Assembly: GCF_000368145.1 (NCBI RefSeq)
Contig: NZ_KB849283.1
Span: 956,324 to 1,020,323, forward strand
Length of the DNA stretch: 64,000 nucleotides
From: Acinetobacter guillouiae CIP 63.46
Lineage (GTDB): Bacteria; Pseudomonadota; Gammaproteobacteria; Pseudomonadales; Moraxellaceae
Direction of reading: 5' to 3'
The translations under genes were made by a program, and so were the position numbers. The first letter of the stretch is position 1, and the number at the start of each line of letters is the position of its first letter. Shown here piece after piece: positions 56,660 through 64,000 of the stretch. The notes under the pieces are model-generated. The model had not been told where the DNA came from. It made no database searches and worked only from the letters and a program-made list of their open reading frames with translations.

Positions 56660-57148
56660 ATGACGAGTTTAAATCAACAACACTTTACCGAATTAACAAC
56701 GGCTCAAATTGAAAACATCTTTGAACAAGCAAAACAACGTGTAGAAGATCATTATTTAGAATTTACAGGGACGATTTTACCTCATGAAGCATGGGCTTTG
56801 TTTAAAGCGGGTCATGTGGTGATTGTCGACGTACGTACCAACGAAGAACGTAAGTTTGTGGGCTATGTAGAAGATACCATTCATATTCCTTGGGCAACAG
56901 GAACTGCTCTAAACCGCAATCCACGCTTTGCCAAAGAACTTGAAACTAAAATTGGAAAAGACAAGATTATTCTACTGCTTTGTCGTAGTGGCAAACGTTC
57001 CGCAGCCGCTGCAAATGTGGCTTTTAATGCGGGTTTTGAAAATATTTACAATATCGAACAAGGCTTTGAAGGCGACCTTGATGAAAATGATCATCGGGGT
57101 TCTTTCAATGGATGGCGTTTCCACAACTTACCTTGGCGTCAGGAATAA
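56660..57148 (+). CDS. Rhodanese-like sulfurtransferase
   Basis: 162 residues, single rhodanese domain. VIVDVRTNEERKFVGYVEDT is the conserved first motif, and the active-site Cys108 lies in ILLLCRSGKRSAAAAN. The protein moves persulfide sulfur, probably with the cysteine desulfurase two genes downstream. It lies upstream of the encapsulin gene in the same direction (210 bases) and behind its own short hairpin. AGAAAGG precedes the ATG. Confidence 0.93.
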   Translation: MTSLNQQHFTELTTAQIENIFEQAKQRVEDHYLEFTGTILPHEAWALFKAGHVVIVDVRTNEERKFVGYVEDTIHIPWATGTALNRNPRFAKELETKIGKDKIILLLCRSGKRSAAAANVAFNAGFENIYNIEQGFEGDLDENDHRGSFNGWRFHNLPWRQE

Positions 57149-57165
57149 AGCTTTTGCTTTATTCC
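57142..57165 (+). terminator. Hairpin overlapping the rhodanese stop codon
   Basis: A 10-bp perfect stem (GGAATAAAGC with its complement at 57156-57165) and a TTTT loop. The T run after it is weak, so it may attenuate rather than end transcription into the encapsulin gene. Confidence 0.5.
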
Positions 57166-57358
57166 CTTTATGAATTTTTATAAGCAGTTGAGAATGATTA
57201 AAGACGCTCTTAATTAGAATCAAATTAATGCAATAAATACCCGTCACAATTAAACACCAATAGCAAAATTCTTACTTTATTGGAGATGATAAAAAACAGC
57301 ATTTTTAAATCAAATGAGTAATCAATAATTAATTTCAAATACCACCAAGGATTAAAAC

Positions 57359-58291
57359 ATGGCTAAGAACCAAGAAGTCACACGCCAAGCGCTAAATGAT
57401 CAAGCAGCCCGTCAACTTGCCAATGCGACAAAAACAGTACCTCAACTCTCAACTATTACACCTCGTTGGCTGACACATTTATTGCAATGGACCCCTGTTG
57501 AAGCAGGTATTTATCGGGTCAACAAAGTCAGCAATACCGATGACATTCAGGTGGCTTGTACACAACGTGATGAAGCAACACTTCCACAAACTTTTGTCGA
57601 CTATGAAGTTAATCCACGTGAATATTTTTTAAATGGTGTTTCCACTGTACTGGATATTCATACCCGTGTTTCTGACTTATATAGTAGTCCACACGATCAA
57701 ATCAAAGAACAGTTACGTTTAACCATTGAAACCATTAAAGAACGTCAAGAAAGTGAATTGATCAATAATCCTGAATACGGCTTATTGGCTAGTGTTGCAG
57801 ATGAGCAACGTATTTCCACTTTGACGGGTGCACCCACACCAGATGATTTTGATGATTTACTGCGTAAAGTTTGGAAAGAACCAGGCTTCTTCTTAGCACA
57901 TCCCGATGCGATTGCAGCTTTTGGACGTGAATGTACTCGTCGTGGTGTTCCACCACCAACTGTAAGCCTATTTGGTTCACAGTTCATCACTTGGCGCGGT
58001 ATTCCACTGATTCCTTCAAATAAAATTCCAGTTGAAGACGGCAAAACCAAAATCATCTTGTTACGCGTTGGTGAAAAGCGTCAAGGTGTTGTTGGCTTAT
58101 TCCAACCAGGTCTTGCTGGTGAACAGGCACCTGGCCTATCTGTACGCTTTATGGGCATCAATCGTAATGCAATCGCCTCTTACTTAATCTCCTTATATTG
58201 TTCTCTTGCTGTGTTGACAGATGATGCACTCGCTGTGCTCGAAGATGTGGAGGTAGACAAGTACCATGACTATCCAACAACTTACAAGTAA
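57359..58291 (+). CDS. srpI: Family 2A encapsulin shell protein (SrpI-like)
   Basis: 310 residues with the HK97-type fold of encapsulin shells. An extended N-terminal arm (MAKNQEVTRQALNDQAARQL) precedes the core. LLASVADEQRISTLTGAPTP, DDLLRKVWKEPGFFLAHPDA and GLSVRFMGINRNAIASYLIS match the SrpI family. There is no cyclic nucleotide-binding insert, so it is type 2A rather than 2B. It would form an icosahedral nanocompartment around the cysteine desulfurase encoded next. Its 3' end overlaps the cargo gene by 26 bases. No visible transmembrane segment. Confidence 0.95.
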   Translation: MAKNQEVTRQALNDQAARQLANATKTVPQLSTITPRWLTHLLQWTPVEAGIYRVNKVSNTDDIQVACTQRDEATLPQTFVDYEVNPREYFLNGVSTVLDIHTRVSDLYSSPHDQIKEQLRLTIETIKERQESELINNPEYGLLASVADEQRISTLTGAPTPDDFDDLLRKVWKEPGFFLAHPDAIAAFGRECTRRGVPPPTVSLFGSQFITWRGIPLIPSNKIPVEDGKTKIILLRVGEKRQGVVGLFQPGLAGEQAPGLSVRFMGINRNAIASYLISLYCSLAVLTDDALAVLEDVEVDKYHDYPTTYK

Positions 58292-60233
58292 TCAATCTAC
58301 TCCAGATATTTCTTCTGATCATATTGCTGATGCACCCATCAGTGAATCTGTCATTGCACAATTGGCTGCTGAATTTTTTTCGGCTTTACCCAAGCAAAAC
58401 CCACAAGGTTTTAACTTTGATATACCCGATCAACGATCTCAAGGTATTAGTCACCAACCACAGCCTAAAGACCCGATTACTGCATTGTCTGGGCGCATAC
58501 CTGCCATTGTGCAACAGGCAAATTTAAACCCGGATTCTACACATCACTATGTAGAACCGACCGCCGACCATCCCGAGCGTAGAATTCTATCTTCTTCGCC
58601 CATTGTTGGTGGTGCAAATACTCCTGATCCATTTGCTGTCGGACAAAAGCTAGATTTGTCTTTGAATCCTACACAAATCACACAACAGACTGCACCATCA
58701 AACCTAACAACCACTGCGCCACATCAAGCTCAATCGAGTTATTACTTTTTGGATCTGCCTCACCCTGAAGTTACCAGCGCCCAAACAGTCAATACCAATG
58801 CGGCTCAAACTGATGTGCTTAAAAATCCATATGCGTTTGATGATTATCATGTGACAGATGATCAGCAATTAAAAAGTGTATTACAAGATCGTAATGACAA
58901 ACCTGCAACAGCAGCGTCTGGTTATTATTTTCTTCAATCACCCACCATTGAAGCTGTTCGTCCGCATTCAGATGTGCAAATACCAGCGAATGCTCAGAAC
59001 TATCAACCCATTGATATTTTGCAAATCCGTCGGGATTTTCCCATCCTACAAGAGCGTGTAAATGGTAAGCAATTAGTTTGGTTGGATAATGCAGCCACCA
59101 CCCATAAACCTCAGGCGGTCATCGATCGAATTTCATATTTCTATCAACATGAAAATTCGAATATTCACCGTGCAGCACATGAACTTGCAGCACGTGCCAG
59201 TGATGCTTATGAGCATGCACGTGATGTTGTTGCTCGCTTTATTGGGGCCGCTTCAGCAAAAAATATCGTCTTTGTTCGAGGTACAACAGAAGGTATTAAT
59301 TTAATCGCAAAATCGTGGGGTAAACAGAATATTCAAGCGGGAGACGAAATCATTGTGTCCCATCTTGAGCATCATGCCAATATTGTACCTTGGTACCAAC
59401 TCAGTAAAGAAACTGGTGCAAAACTCCGTGTGATTCCTGTAGATGATACTGGTCAGATTCAGATTGAGGAATTTGTAAAATTGCTCAATCCTAGAACCAA
59501 ACTGGTTTCGATTACACAGGTTTCTAATGCCTTGGGTACTGTAACGCCTACTCAAGAAATTATTGCATTGGCGCATGCAGCAGGTGTGCGAGTTTTGATT
59601 GATGGTGCTCAGTCTGTTTCACATATGCCCACCAATGTTACTGCCTTAGATGCCGATTTCTTTGTGTTTTCTGGGCATAAAGTTTTTGGCCCAACGGGTA
59701 TTGGCGCTGTTTATGCCAAGTCTGAATTACTTGATAGCATGCCTGTATGGGAAGGCGGCGGAAATATGATTCAGGATGTGACTTTTGAGAATGTGGTCTA
59801 TCAACCTGCCCCAAATAAATTTGAAGCAGGTACGGGGAATATTGCAGATGCTGTTGGCTTAGGTGCTGCCCTAGAATACGTAGAAAGTATTGGAATCCAT
59901 AACATTGCACGTTATGAACATGACTTGCTTGAATATGGTCAACATGCGCTACAAAGTGTTTCTGGTCTACGTCTGATAGGTACTGCATTAAATAAAGCCA
60001 GTGTGATGTCTTTTACACTAGCAGGCTATGAAACGGAAGAGGTCGGGAAAGTACTCAACCAATATGGTATCGCTGTGCGTACTGGGCATCATTGTGCTCA
60101 ACCGATCTTACGCCGTTTCGGTGTTGAACGTACGGTACGCCCTTCTCTTGCGTTTTATAATACCACTGAGGAAATAGATTTATTGGTTTCAGTATTGCAT
60201 CAACTCCGCCGTGCTAAACCTTATAAATCCTAA
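58266..60233 (+). CDS. Encapsulin cargo cysteine desulfurase with disordered loading domain
   Basis: 655 residues. The first about 245 are Gln/Pro/Thr-rich and probably disordered, with short islands such as ITALSGRIPAIVQQAN and two copies of a YYFL motif (159-162, 220-223); this is the shell-targeting region. Residues about 250-655 are a SufS/type II cysteine desulfurase: VWLDNAATTHKP, DGAQS with Asp446 for the PLP ring, the PLP lysine Lys472 in FSGHKVFGPTG, and catalytic Cys610 in TGHHCAQPI. It takes sulfur from cysteine. The gene overlaps the shell gene, with GGAGG 12 bases before its ATG. Confidence 0.95.
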   Translation: MTIQQLTSNQSTPDISSDHIADAPISESVIAQLAAEFFSALPKQNPQGFNFDIPDQRSQGISHQPQPKDPITALSGRIPAIVQQANLNPDSTHHYVEPTADHPERRILSSSPIVGGANTPDPFAVGQKLDLSLNPTQITQQTAPSNLTTTAPHQAQSSYYFLDLPHPEVTSAQTVNTNAAQTDVLKNPYAFDDYHVTDDQQLKSVLQDRNDKPATAASGYYFLQSPTIEAVRPHSDVQIPANAQNYQPIDILQIRRDFPILQERVNGKQLVWLDNAATTHKPQAVIDRISYFYQHENSNIHRAAHELAARASDAYEHARDVVARFIGAASAKNIVFVRGTTEGINLIAKSWGKQNIQAGDEIIVSHLEHHANIVPWYQLSKETGAKLRVIPVDDTGQIQIEEFVKLLNPRTKLVSITQVSNALGTVTPTQEIIALAHAAGVRVLIDGAQSVSHMPTNVTALDADFFVFSGHKVFGPTGIGAVYAKSELLDSMPVWEGGGNMIQDVTFENVVYQPAPNKFEAGTGNIADAVGLGAALEYVESIGIHNIARYEHDLLEYGQHALQSVSGLRLIGTALNKASVMSFTLAGYETEEVGKVLNQYGIAVRTGHHCAQPILRRFGVERTVRPSLAFYNTTEEIDLLVSVLHQLRRAKPYKS

Positions 60234-60558
60234 TTTTAAACTTTAGCGTTTAAAGCTTAGTTTTTAAGTTTTAGTTTTCAAAGACTTTATTGATCGATCA
60301 TAATCACATGCTTAATTAATTAGGCATGCGATTTTTCGAGGTGAAGATTATATGATCTATTTTTGAATAGGGTACATAATTTATCCAATGGCTAAAAACA
60401 CCCCCTAAATTCGATAAAACGCTACACTACAACAAAAAAATAAGCCACCATTTAGTTTAAATCAGTTTGATCTACCACTATTTTCATCAACCTATTTTTG
60501 CATCATTTCTAAGGCGATGTTACTCTTAACTTTAAAGTAAATATATCAACTGTACCTG
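60234..60558. other. Intergenic region after the encapsulin operon
   Basis: About 325 bases without a gene. An inverted repeat CATGC...GCATG at about 60308-60329 followed by CGATTTTT may be the terminator of the encapsulin operon. The last 30 bases are nearly the same as those at 61696-61725, reflecting duplication of the lipoprotein genes. Confidence 0.45.
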
Positions 60559-61028
60559 TTAGTAAGGACAGTAATCTTTCGAGCTAACAAATCGTGGGTC
60601 TGCATAATTCTTTTGAATGATAGCCTTCCATTTAATACGCTTATCCTCCAGCCATTTAAGCGTCTTTAAATCTTCCTGATTTGTAGTGGGTCTAATCTTG
60701 CTATAATCAGATACAAACTTCCCTATCCAACAATAGTCGGAAATTAAGCTAGGCAATGCATCATTTTCTATTTTTCCATTGAAAAGACTTTGTTCTTCAT
60801 AAGCTTTTAAAATAGACACTTTCATTAATGCTGAATCATAAATAGCATCAGATACTTCACTTTTGATTTTTTATCTATTACCTTATAAATTGGTGTATCC
60901 AAAGAGAAATAAGCACTTGAAGATTCAAATGATTGCTTTAATTCCTTACTACCTAATTCAGTAGCATTAGAACAAGCACTTAAACTAACAGAGATAAAGC
61001 AAATAAAAATTATTCTTTTAAATTTCAT
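60559..61028 (-). pseudogene. Fourth lipoprotein paralogue, frameshifted
   Basis: Two frames together match the neighbouring lipoproteins. MKFKRIIFICFISVSLSAC (lipobox LSAC) to IYKVIDKK is in the first frame. SDAIYDSALMKVSILKAYEE to DYCPY is in the next. Adding one A to the six-A run at 60867-60872 rejoins them. The full product would be about 156 residues with the C-terminal YCPY tail of its relatives. It may be a true pseudogene or a homopolymer error. Confidence 0.75.
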
Positions 61029-61152
61029 TTTAATACCTATTTGGAGCGAATAGGCGGGGAATGCCTCCCCTTCCTGTAAGTTCATTCAGTCGTTAAGTCA
61101 CAATCTAGAAAAGAATAAAGATCTAGGTTTAAACTCTATAATATAATTAACT

Positions 61153-61620
61153 TTATTTCACATTTTGACATGGAAGATCGAATACTCTAGGATCTTCATT
61201 TAAAACTATTTTTTCCCATTTTTTTTGTTTCATGCCTAGCCAGTCGTAAAACTCTTTATAAACCTCTCCTTGTAGATTGGCTTCATTTTTATACTTATCA
61301 GAAAGTATGAATTTCCCCATTACACATAACGAGTTAATTTGTGTAATTCCAATATCATTTTCAAATTGATCATCTTTACCTGAATCAAATAAAACTCTTT
61401 TAAAAAACATTGCCTTGGATATTGAGGAATCGTAAATACTGTTTGTTAAATCAGATGGCTCTTGTTTTAATGCTTTTGCATAAACTACAGTATCATAACC
61501 AATCATTATTGGTGCTAAGGGTATTTGTAATCCAATTTCTTCTTTAGGAGATATATTACTTCTACAACCTGTAAAAATTAATAAAAAACATATAAATATA
61601 ATCTTTTTTGCATCCAACAT
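61153..61620 (-). CDS. Lipoprotein, diverged member of the array (candidate immunity protein)
   Basis: 155 residues. The signal peptide ends in LLIFTGC (Cys19). The mature part keeps the array layout (IYDSSISKAMFFKRVLF, then SLCVMGKFILSDKYK and a Trp-Lys-rich end) but is clearly divergent from the others. It is probably a periplasmic, membrane-anchored protein. It lies 105 bases from the next paralogue. The family is not one I recognise. Confidence 0.7.
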   Translation of the reverse strand: MLDAKKIIFICFLLIFTGCRSNISPKEEIGLQIPLAPIMIGYDTVVYAKALKQEPSDLTNSIYDSSISKAMFFKRVLFDSGKDDQFENDIGITQINSLCVMGKFILSDKYKNEANLQGEVYKEFYDWLGMKQKKWEKIVLNEDPRVFDLPCQNVK

Positions 61621-61725
61621 TTACCAGTTCCTTATGTTAGTATAATTACTTTCATCGATCTATTTTTTATCATTTTCAAGATTATATTGCCCATAACTTT
61701 AAAGTAAATATGTCGGCTGTACCTG

Positions 61726-62187
61726 TTAGTAAGGGCAGTAATTTTTCACGGATGTATTCTTGCTAAAATTTTTACTAATATGCTGGCTCCATATAGCGCG
61801 CTTTTTATCGAGCCACTGCAATGCTTCAACATCAGCTAAAGAGGGTTTCGGAGCAAATGGTTTGTAATCTGTCACAAATTTCCCCATCCAACAATAACCA
61901 AAAAAATTCTTAGGATCCGTATGGTCTTCTACAACATACTTTTCAGGAAATTGTTGTTCATACGCATACATTGAAAACAGTTTGGCTAATGAAGATTTAT
62001 ATATTGCATCAGAAACCACATTTTTTTTGGTTACATCAGCAGCTCGATATACTGGAATATCGTAGCTAATAAACACTTCACTTGTTTCAATATAATTTTG
62101 TACAAAGTCTGCTTCCGACTCATTTGCAGAACAACCTAAAGTAATAAGAGGAAGTAAAGCAAAGAGAGTTAATTGTCTAAAAATCAT
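61726..62187 (-). CDS. Lipoprotein paralogue 2 (candidate immunity protein)
   Basis: 153 residues. The signal peptide ends LITLGC (Cys19), then SANESEADFVQNYIETSEVF. The conserved core is DAIYKSSLAKLFSMYAYEQQ, and the tail is DYKPFAPKPSLADVEALQWL and SVKNYCPY. Two Cys in the tail (CWMGKF and NYCPY) could form a disulfide. It is very similar to the gene at 62221, from which it is separated by 33 bases. Confidence 0.75.
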   Translation of the reverse strand: MIFRQLTLFALLPLITLGCSANESEADFVQNYIETSEVFISYDIPVYRAADVTKKNVVSDAIYKSSLAKLFSMYAYEQQFPEKYVVEDHTDPKNFFGYCWMGKFVTDYKPFAPKPSLADVEALQWLDKKRAIWSQHISKNFSKNTSVKNYCPY

Positions 62188-62220
62188 ATTATTCTATTCA
62201 TCATATCTTGGGATTAAATA

Positions 62221-62679
62221 TTAGTAGGGACAGTAATTTTTAACGGACGTATCATTCCCAAATTTTTTACTAATATGCTGAGCCCATATAGCGCGCTTTT
62301 TATTCAGCCATTGCAATGTTTCAACATCTACTAAAGAAGGCTTGGGTGCAAAGGATTTATAATCATTGATGAATTTTCCCATCCAACAATAGCCAAAGAA
62401 GTTTTCAGACATCATCTTGTCTTCGAGATTGTAAATAGGGAATAGCTCTTTCTCATAACTTTCTAAAAAATAAAGCTTAGCTAATGATGATTTATAAATT
62501 GCGTCAGCCATCGCATTTTTCTTAGTCGTGTCAGCTAACCTATAAATAGGTGTATCAATATTGATAAATACATCACTTGTTTCTACGTATTTTTGAATGT
62601 CTTTTTTTGTTATTTCATTAGCAGAACATCCTATCGATACCAGTGCTATTAATATTAGAGTTAAAAATTTAAATTTCAT
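62221..62679 (-). CDS. Lipoprotein paralogue 1 (candidate immunity protein)
   Basis: 152 residues, same family: lipobox VSIGC (Cys18), VSDAIYKSS-like core (MADAIYKSSLAKLYFLESYE), YCWMGKFINDYKSFAPKPS and terminal SVKNYCPY. Its start codon lies two bases after the stop of the 208-residue gene upstream, so the two are translationally coupled. That coupling is the main reason to treat it as the cognate partner of that gene. Confidence 0.78.
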   Translation of the reverse strand: MKFKFLTLILIALVSIGCSANEITKKDIQKYVETSDVFINIDTPIYRLADTTKKNAMADAIYKSSLAKLYFLESYEKELFPIYNLEDKMMSENFFGYCWMGKFINDYKSFAPKPSLVDVETLQWLNKKRAIWAQHISKKFGNDTSVKNYCPY

Positions 62680-62681
62680 AA

Positions 62682-63308
62682 TTACCCACTTCCATTATTG
62701 TCAAACTGCTTCAAGTCTACAACAGAACCTTCCCCCTTATACGTTCCATCTCCTGTTAACTGTTTTAACATTCCCGAATGATAATCTTCATTAAATATAT
62801 TTTTAAATGTGGATCTGTTTACATATAGAGGACAATGATTATTTTCAGCCAATTGCCGAAGATGTACTATAGTTTCTGGAACAGTAATATTTTTTGCAAT
62901 TCCTATTACTGCCAATACATCAAAAAAACTAAATCCTGTTTTAAGTCTGATTGAAAAGGTTTGTTTTTGAAATTGAGCAACTAATTTACTGGCTTCATGC
63001 ATTGAGTGTTTCCGTACATACTGTTGAAACTTTACATACATCATAGTGTTGAAGGAAAGCTTATTAATCATTCCATCACCAAATTTGTTTATGTCATATT
63101 CCATACCAAAACGTAAAGCCAATAGAAACTCTACTTTATTTGTACGTTCGAGCCTTTGCCAATGATCTTCGTCAAAGAAAAAATTGTAAGGTGCAGCAAT
63201 GTAGTAATTACCAACTTTAAACGCTGGATTACACGTTACAGTGGAATAGTTACAAACTTCAATATCCTTAGGAAACATACCCTTATCAGTTACAATAACG
63301 TCAGCCAT
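62682..63308 (-). CDS. Unknown 208-residue protein, candidate T6SS effector
   Basis: I do not recognise a family. No signal peptide. It starts MADVIVTDKGMFPKDIEVCN. A mid-protein segment TGFSFFDVLAVIGIAKNITV is hydrophobic, and the end is SVVDLKQFDNNGSG. It lies six bases after the PAAR gene and is coupled to lipoprotein genes downstream, the layout expected of an effector delivered to the periplasm with lipoprotein immunity proteins. No enzymatic motif is visible to me. Confidence 0.6.
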   Translation of the reverse strand: MADVIVTDKGMFPKDIEVCNYSTVTCNPAFKVGNYYIAAPYNFFFDEDHWQRLERTNKVEFLLALRFGMEYDINKFGDGMINKLSFNTMMYVKFQQYVRKHSMHEASKLVAQFQKQTFSIRLKTGFSFFDVLAVIGIAKNITVPETIVHLRQLAENNHCPLYVNRSTFKNIFNEDYHSGMLKQLTGDGTYKGEGSVVDLKQFDNNGSG

Positions 63309-63314
63309 AATTTT

Positions 63315-63878
63315 TTACCCTAAGTCATCATCTAGTGGAGGCATTGGTTTAGAAAGGTCATAAATTATTAGCTCTACCTGTTCCTCTTGATCACCTGAAT
63401 CAATATGAACTGTATTTCCATCTTCATCAGTTTTCCCATCAATAACTTCACCGTTTGCACGTTTCAATTGGTATGGAAAATCAACTAACGGTTTCTGAGT
63501 AGCTTTATCTAACAATTGGTGTTGCAAACCAAAATTTGTTGAGATTACTTTATCTATAAAGCTATTTTGTAAAGGTTCTTTTGAGCCTGAAGAACGTCTA
63601 TAATTCTCACCTTGGCTTGTTCCAACAACATGATCTTGTTTAGGTAAAATTTTAGCTCCACAAGTCAATAAGTCATCAACATAAGCAACAGCTTTGCCAT
63701 CCATAATAATATGATCATGGCTTTTAATAATTTCAGACCAACATTTGCACTTAGGGCAAAAGTGACCATCTCCAGCACGTAGAAATAGATTTCCCATTTG
63801 AGAGGTTCGTTGTTGTGTTGCTTGAATGATACCTCCATGATTTGTCATAGAGTTATGAATTGCAAAACCTTTAGCCAT
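63315..63878 (-). CDS. PAAR domain protein (T6SS spike tip/effector adaptor)
   Basis: 187 residues. The N-terminal PAAR domain (about 1-100) shows SMTNHGGIIQATQQ and HDHIIMDGKAVAYVDDLLTC with the His and Cys zinc-binding residues. A C-terminal domain (PLVDFPYQLKRANGEVIDGK, then TDEDGNTVHIDSG) resembles the transthyretin-like segment found in VgrG/PAAR adaptors. It starts at ATG 63878, with AAGG upstream, and overlaps the stop of an upstream gene. It probably tips the type VI secretion spike and carries the next protein. Confidence 0.85.
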   Translation of the reverse strand: MAKGFAIHNSMTNHGGIIQATQQRTSQMGNLFLRAGDGHFCPKCKCWSEIIKSHDHIIMDGKAVAYVDDLLTCGAKILPKQDHVVGTSQGENYRRSSGSKEPLQNSFIDKVISTNFGLQHQLLDKATQKPLVDFPYQLKRANGEVIDGKTDEDGNTVHIDSGDQEEQVELIIYDLSKPMPPLDDDLG

Positions 63879-64000
63879 GATTAACACCTTCTTGGCACAA
63901 AAAGCCTTCAGGGGCCTTATCACCGATAAAGATATTTATAGCTACAGAGTTATTAGGGCTATCGACAATCTTATCACCATTCTCTAAGTGGCTTCCTACC
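63871..64000 (-). CDS. 3' end of an unidentified gene (T6SS-linked)
   Basis: Only the last about 43 codons are in the window, ending NIFIGDKAPEGFLCQEGVNH plus Gly. HLENGDKIVDSPNNSVAIN looks like part of a PAAR-like or VgrG-associated C-terminus. The stop codon overlaps the PAAR start (ATGGCTAA), so the two are in one operon. The full gene lies to the right of the window. Confidence 0.55.
   Translation of the reverse strand, partial: VGSHLENGDKIVDSPNNSVAINIFIGDKAPEGFLCQEGVNHG

Overview
The window is AT-rich chromosomal DNA from a gammaproteobacterium, almost certainly an Acinetobacter. The support is a set of Acinetobacter-like proteins: an AceI-type PACE efflux protein with a divergent LysR gene, a pyrB gene followed by a catalytically dead dihydroorotase-like gene, an OmpW porin, a DUF937/OmpA fusion, and a family 2A encapsulin locus. 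There is no rRNA, no CRISPR array and no intact insertion sequence. Mobile traces are a decayed tyrosine integrase beside a CAU-anticodon tRNA and three copies of a MITE-like repeat.

Layout. 0-3 kb: end of an ompW-like gene, several very small proteins, an integrase relic and the tRNA. 3.3-9.5 kb: a urea amidolyase operon on the minus strand (allophanate hydrolase, urea carboxylase, GntR/FCD regulator). 10-16 kb: small stress or redox proteins, a dicarboxylate symporter, an MFS pump with a divergent TetR regulator and three operator copies, a GNAT acetyltransferase, and a siderophore-interacting reductase behind a Fur box. 16.6-18.6 kb: a two-gene putative DNA-repair unit (TIGR03915 and a radical SAM protein). 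19-24 kb: PACE pump and LysR, trmB, Bcr/CflA pump and TetR.

24.5-28.9 kb: a five-gene plus-strand operon with a sulfonate-type ABC transporter, a D-cysteine desulfhydrase/L-cysteate sulfo-lyase-like PLP enzyme and an Asp/Glu-type racemase. 29-36 kb: an OprB porin, two DUF1275 membrane proteins, XapX, an amidohydrolase with a Cys/His-rich tail, a frameshifted isochorismatase-family gene, then a repeat copy and a LysR gene. 36-47 kb: hypotheticals, a MocR regulator, an OmpA-like protein, and pyrB with its dead DHOase partner. 47-55 kb: LysE, rlmL, and clpB with a sigma-32-like promoter.

55-60 kb holds the best-defined specialised system: serine O-acetyltransferase, rhodanese, a family 2A encapsulin shell and its cargo cysteine desulfurase, which carries a long disordered loading domain. 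Together with the sulfonate operon this gives the window a sulfur-metabolism theme. 60.5-64 kb looks like a type VI secretion accessory island: the end of an unseen gene, a PAAR protein, an unrecognised candidate effector, and an array of four related lipoproteins (one frameshifted) that are good candidates for periplasmic immunity proteins.

The least explained signal is the three-copy repeat at 18751, 35031 and 56129. Its terminal inverted repeats and internal stem arms change in a paired way between copies, which suggests selection on a folded structure.
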